Below are positions 4,934 through 5,972 of a DNA stretch of 5,972 bases, one piece after another. Each line of letters starts with the position of its first letter. Position 1 is the first letter of the stretch. Made by a program: the position numbers and the translations under genes. The notes beneath the pieces are model-generated. The model was given only the letters and a program-made list of their open reading frames with translations, was not told the DNA's origin and made no database searches. Source of the DNA: Pirellulales bacterium (GTDB taxonomy: Bacteria > Planctomycetota > Planctomycetia > Pirellulales > JAICIG01); the NCBI GenBank assembly GCA_025924495.1, contig JAICIG010000468.1, positions 1 through 5,972 on the forward strand. Direction: 5' to 3'.

Positions 4934-5972
4934 ATGAATCAGCAAGTGCTTGAATCTGGTTGCGCAGTCCGCGAGTTGCATTCCGCGCTTCGCTCAGGCG
5001 CTTCGCTCGACGCCGCGAATGTCGCGCTGGCGGAAGCAGGCGCGGAGGCGGATTTTTTCGCCCCGGCCGATCTTTTCGAGCCTGCATCGTTCGATGGTGC
5101 TGCCGATCAACATTCATCCTGGCGAGGCCATAACGACACGGAGGCTGACGCCTCCGGCTCGCCTGCTTCCTCTTCCCAACCCGACGCCCGACGCCTGACG
5201 CCCGACGCCTATTCCGACAAGGAGGCTGACGCCTCCGGCTCGCCTTTCCATCCGCTGGTTTGCTTGTTCCCGGCGATGGGCGAGAAGGAATTGAACGACC
5301 TGGCCGACGATATCCGCGAGCATGGGCTGCGAGAGCCGATCGTGTTGGCCGAGGGACAGATCGTCGACGGCCGCAACCGCTACCTGGCCTGCCAGCGGGC
5401 ACAGGTCGAGCCGCGGTTCGAAGAGTACGCGGGCGAAGGCTCGCTGGCGGCCTGGGTCATCAGCCGCAATCTGCACCGCCGCCATCTCGACGCCAGCCAG
5501 CGGGCCATGGTCGCTTCGAAGTTGGCCCGGCTGGAGAAATACTCGAACCGTTACGAGAAAAAAGTAGATGGTGCAATTGCACCATCTACTTTTTCGCCAC
5601 TAACTCAATCGCAAGCCGCTGAACTGCTCAACGTCAGCCGCGACGGGATCAAACGTGCGCGCCAAGTCGAAGCACATGGAGACCGTACGCTAATATCCGC
5701 CGTCGAAGCGGGCGAAATCTCTGTCTCCGACGCGGCGGGCATCGTCGATCAGCCGCCCGAGGTGCAGCGTGCGGCGGTCGAGGCCAAACGCACCGGCCAG
5801 GCGAAAACGGTTCGTCAGGCAGCGGAGCGCATCGCCAAGAAACGCAACCCCGACGAGCTCACGCGCGACGATCTGCCTCAATTATATCGCCAGTGGGAAG
5901 CCGACTTCGGCCGCACCATTCGCGGCGTCGACGCCATCGCCAACATCATCGGCAGCAGCAAGTATCTGGAGC
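4934..5972 (+). CDS. ParB-like DNA-binding protein, ParB N-terminal domain plus HTH (3' partial)
   Basis: The frame is open from ATG 4934 to the window edge, 346 residues, with the C-terminus outside. Residues 1-68 are an unrecognised Ala-rich extension. Residues 69-104 are a linker built from two EADASGSP repeats around a Pro/Asp/Arg stretch. Residues 105 to about 205 are a ParB/Srx-type domain: FHPLVCLFPAMGEKEL, DIREHGLREPIVL, DGRNRY (145-150, at the position of the GxRR nucleotide motif of classical ParB) and ISRNLHRRHLDASQRA (176-191). Residues 210-222 translate a 36-bp palindrome. Residues 223-245 (LTQSQAAELLNVSRDGIKRA) are a helix-turn-helix, followed by a helical region. It should bind DNA in the cytoplasm. 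ParB-like proteins of this type are common on integrative elements and plasmids, but no ParA partner is visible, so segregation is not shown. A regulatory role is equally possible. Confidence 0.85.
   Translation, partial: MNQQVLESGCAVRELHSALRSGASLDAANVALAEAGAEADFFAPADLFEPASFDGAADQHSSWRGHNDTEADASGSPASSSQPDARRLTPDAYSDKEADASGSPFHPLVCLFPAMGEKELNDLADDIREHGLREPIVLAEGQIVDGRNRYLACQRAQVEPRFEEYAGEGSLAAWVISRNLHRRHLDASQRAMVASKLARLEKYSNRYEKKVDGAIAPSTFSPLTQSQAAELLNVSRDGIKRARQVEAHGDRTLISAVEAGEISVSDAAGIVDQPPEVQRAAVEAKRTGQAKTVRQAAERIAKKRNPDELTRDDLPQLYRQWEADFGRTIRGVDAIANIIGSSKYLE
5139..5163 (+). repeat. GGAGGC-type palindromic repeat inside a gene, copy 1
   Basis: GGAGGC, loop TGAC and GCCTCC (5140-5155) form a 6-bp stem, followed by GGCTCGCC. 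It is read in frame as EADASGSP (residues 70-77 of the ParB-like protein). The same sequence recurs 81 bases (27 codons) downstream, and a diverged copy lies in the noncoding spacer at 2917-2941. Confidence 0.75.
5182..5209 (+). repeat. 7-bp tandem repeat inside the ParB-like gene
   Basis: Four units of YGACGCC (CGACGCC, CGACGCC, TGACGCC, CGACGCC) lie between the two GGAGGC-type repeats. They encode part of the residue 85-93 linker. The period is not a multiple of three, so the reading frame rotates through the units, which points to a DNA-level repeat rather than a selected peptide repeat. Confidence 0.7.
5221..5245 (+). repeat. GGAGGC-type palindromic repeat inside a gene, copy 2
   Basis: It is identical to 5140-5164 over 25 bases and again encodes EADASGSP (residues 97-104), ending directly at the first residue of the ParB domain. 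Confidence 0.75.
5559..5594. repeat. Perfect 36-bp palindrome inside the ParB-like coding sequence
   Basis: Starting with AAAAA and GTAGATGGTGCAA (5559-5576), the sequence is followed without a loop by its exact reverse complement (5577-5594); the first mismatch is one base further out on each side. It is read in frame as KVDGAIAPSTFS (about residues 210-221), between the ParB domain and the helix-turn-helix. The GTAG next to a palindrome matches the head pattern of the other repeats here. It could be an inserted palindromic element or a DNA site for a dimeric regulator. Confidence 0.9.

Noticed and set aside
4794..5485. Minus-strand open frames opposite the ParB-like gene
   Set aside because: They are antisense to recognisable ParB motifs, Arg-rich in one case, and explained by high GC content.
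5559..5594. Intrinsic terminator from the palindrome with its flanking T5 run
   Set aside because: It has no loop and lies inside an open reading frame that continues with a clear HTH, so termination here would cut the gene; it remains possible only as attenuation.
5260..5622. Plus-strand frames inside the ParB-like gene
   Set aside because: They are in the two other frames; only the frame from 4934 has the ParB and HTH motifs and stays open to the window edge.

Overview
The window is GC-rich bacterial DNA, probably from a planctomycete (Pirellulales-like). This is an inference from three things: a large Gly/Ala/Thr-rich surface protein with a beta-helix stalk, an Ig-like domain and DUF4214 repeats; a very high load of short hairpin repeats between genes; and poorly conserved small proteins. 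No rRNA, tRNA, transposase gene or CRISPR array was found.

Layout. 2-1600 (+) is the 3' part of the surface protein gene. 1601-1843 is a convergent spacer full of hairpin repeats. 1844-2833 (-) encodes an integral membrane protein with about eight helices and no recognised family. 2834-3249 is a divergent spacer of about 416 bp holding two copies of a roughly 123-bp composite repeat and one GGAGGC-type repeat. 3250-3516 (+) encodes a small two-helix membrane protein. 3517-3684 is a second convergent spacer with three hairpins. 3685-3984 (-) is a small charged protein gene, with the direct repeat CTAGTCGACA on both sides. From 4197/4209 onward three genes run on the plus strand: a 124-128 aa unknown protein, a 73 aa unknown protein preceded by a 14-bp minisatellite, and a ParB-like DNA-binding protein that runs off the right edge.

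The ParB-like reading frame (4934 to the end) is open for 346 codons. It has an N-terminal extension, a ParB/Srx-type domain with DGRNRY and NLHRRH motifs, and a helix-turn-helix. No ParA and no methyltransferase is visible, so its system cannot be assigned from this window. ParB-like proteins with DGRNRY motifs are common on integrative elements, and the three plus-strand genes could be the edge of one. That is inference.

The most interesting signal is the repeat biology. Many hairpins carry a GTAG head next to a short palindrome, the architecture of REP sequences mobilised by RAYT (TnpA-REP) enzymes. Copies lie between genes, at gene ends (one supplies the stop codon of the membrane protein gene) and, most strikingly, inside the ParB-like gene. 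There, a perfect 36-bp palindrome and two GGAGGC-type repeats are read in frame within the two linkers of the protein. This resembles the in-frame palindromic elements known from Rickettsia. Alternatively, the 36-bp palindrome may be a DNA site bound by the ParB-like protein itself.
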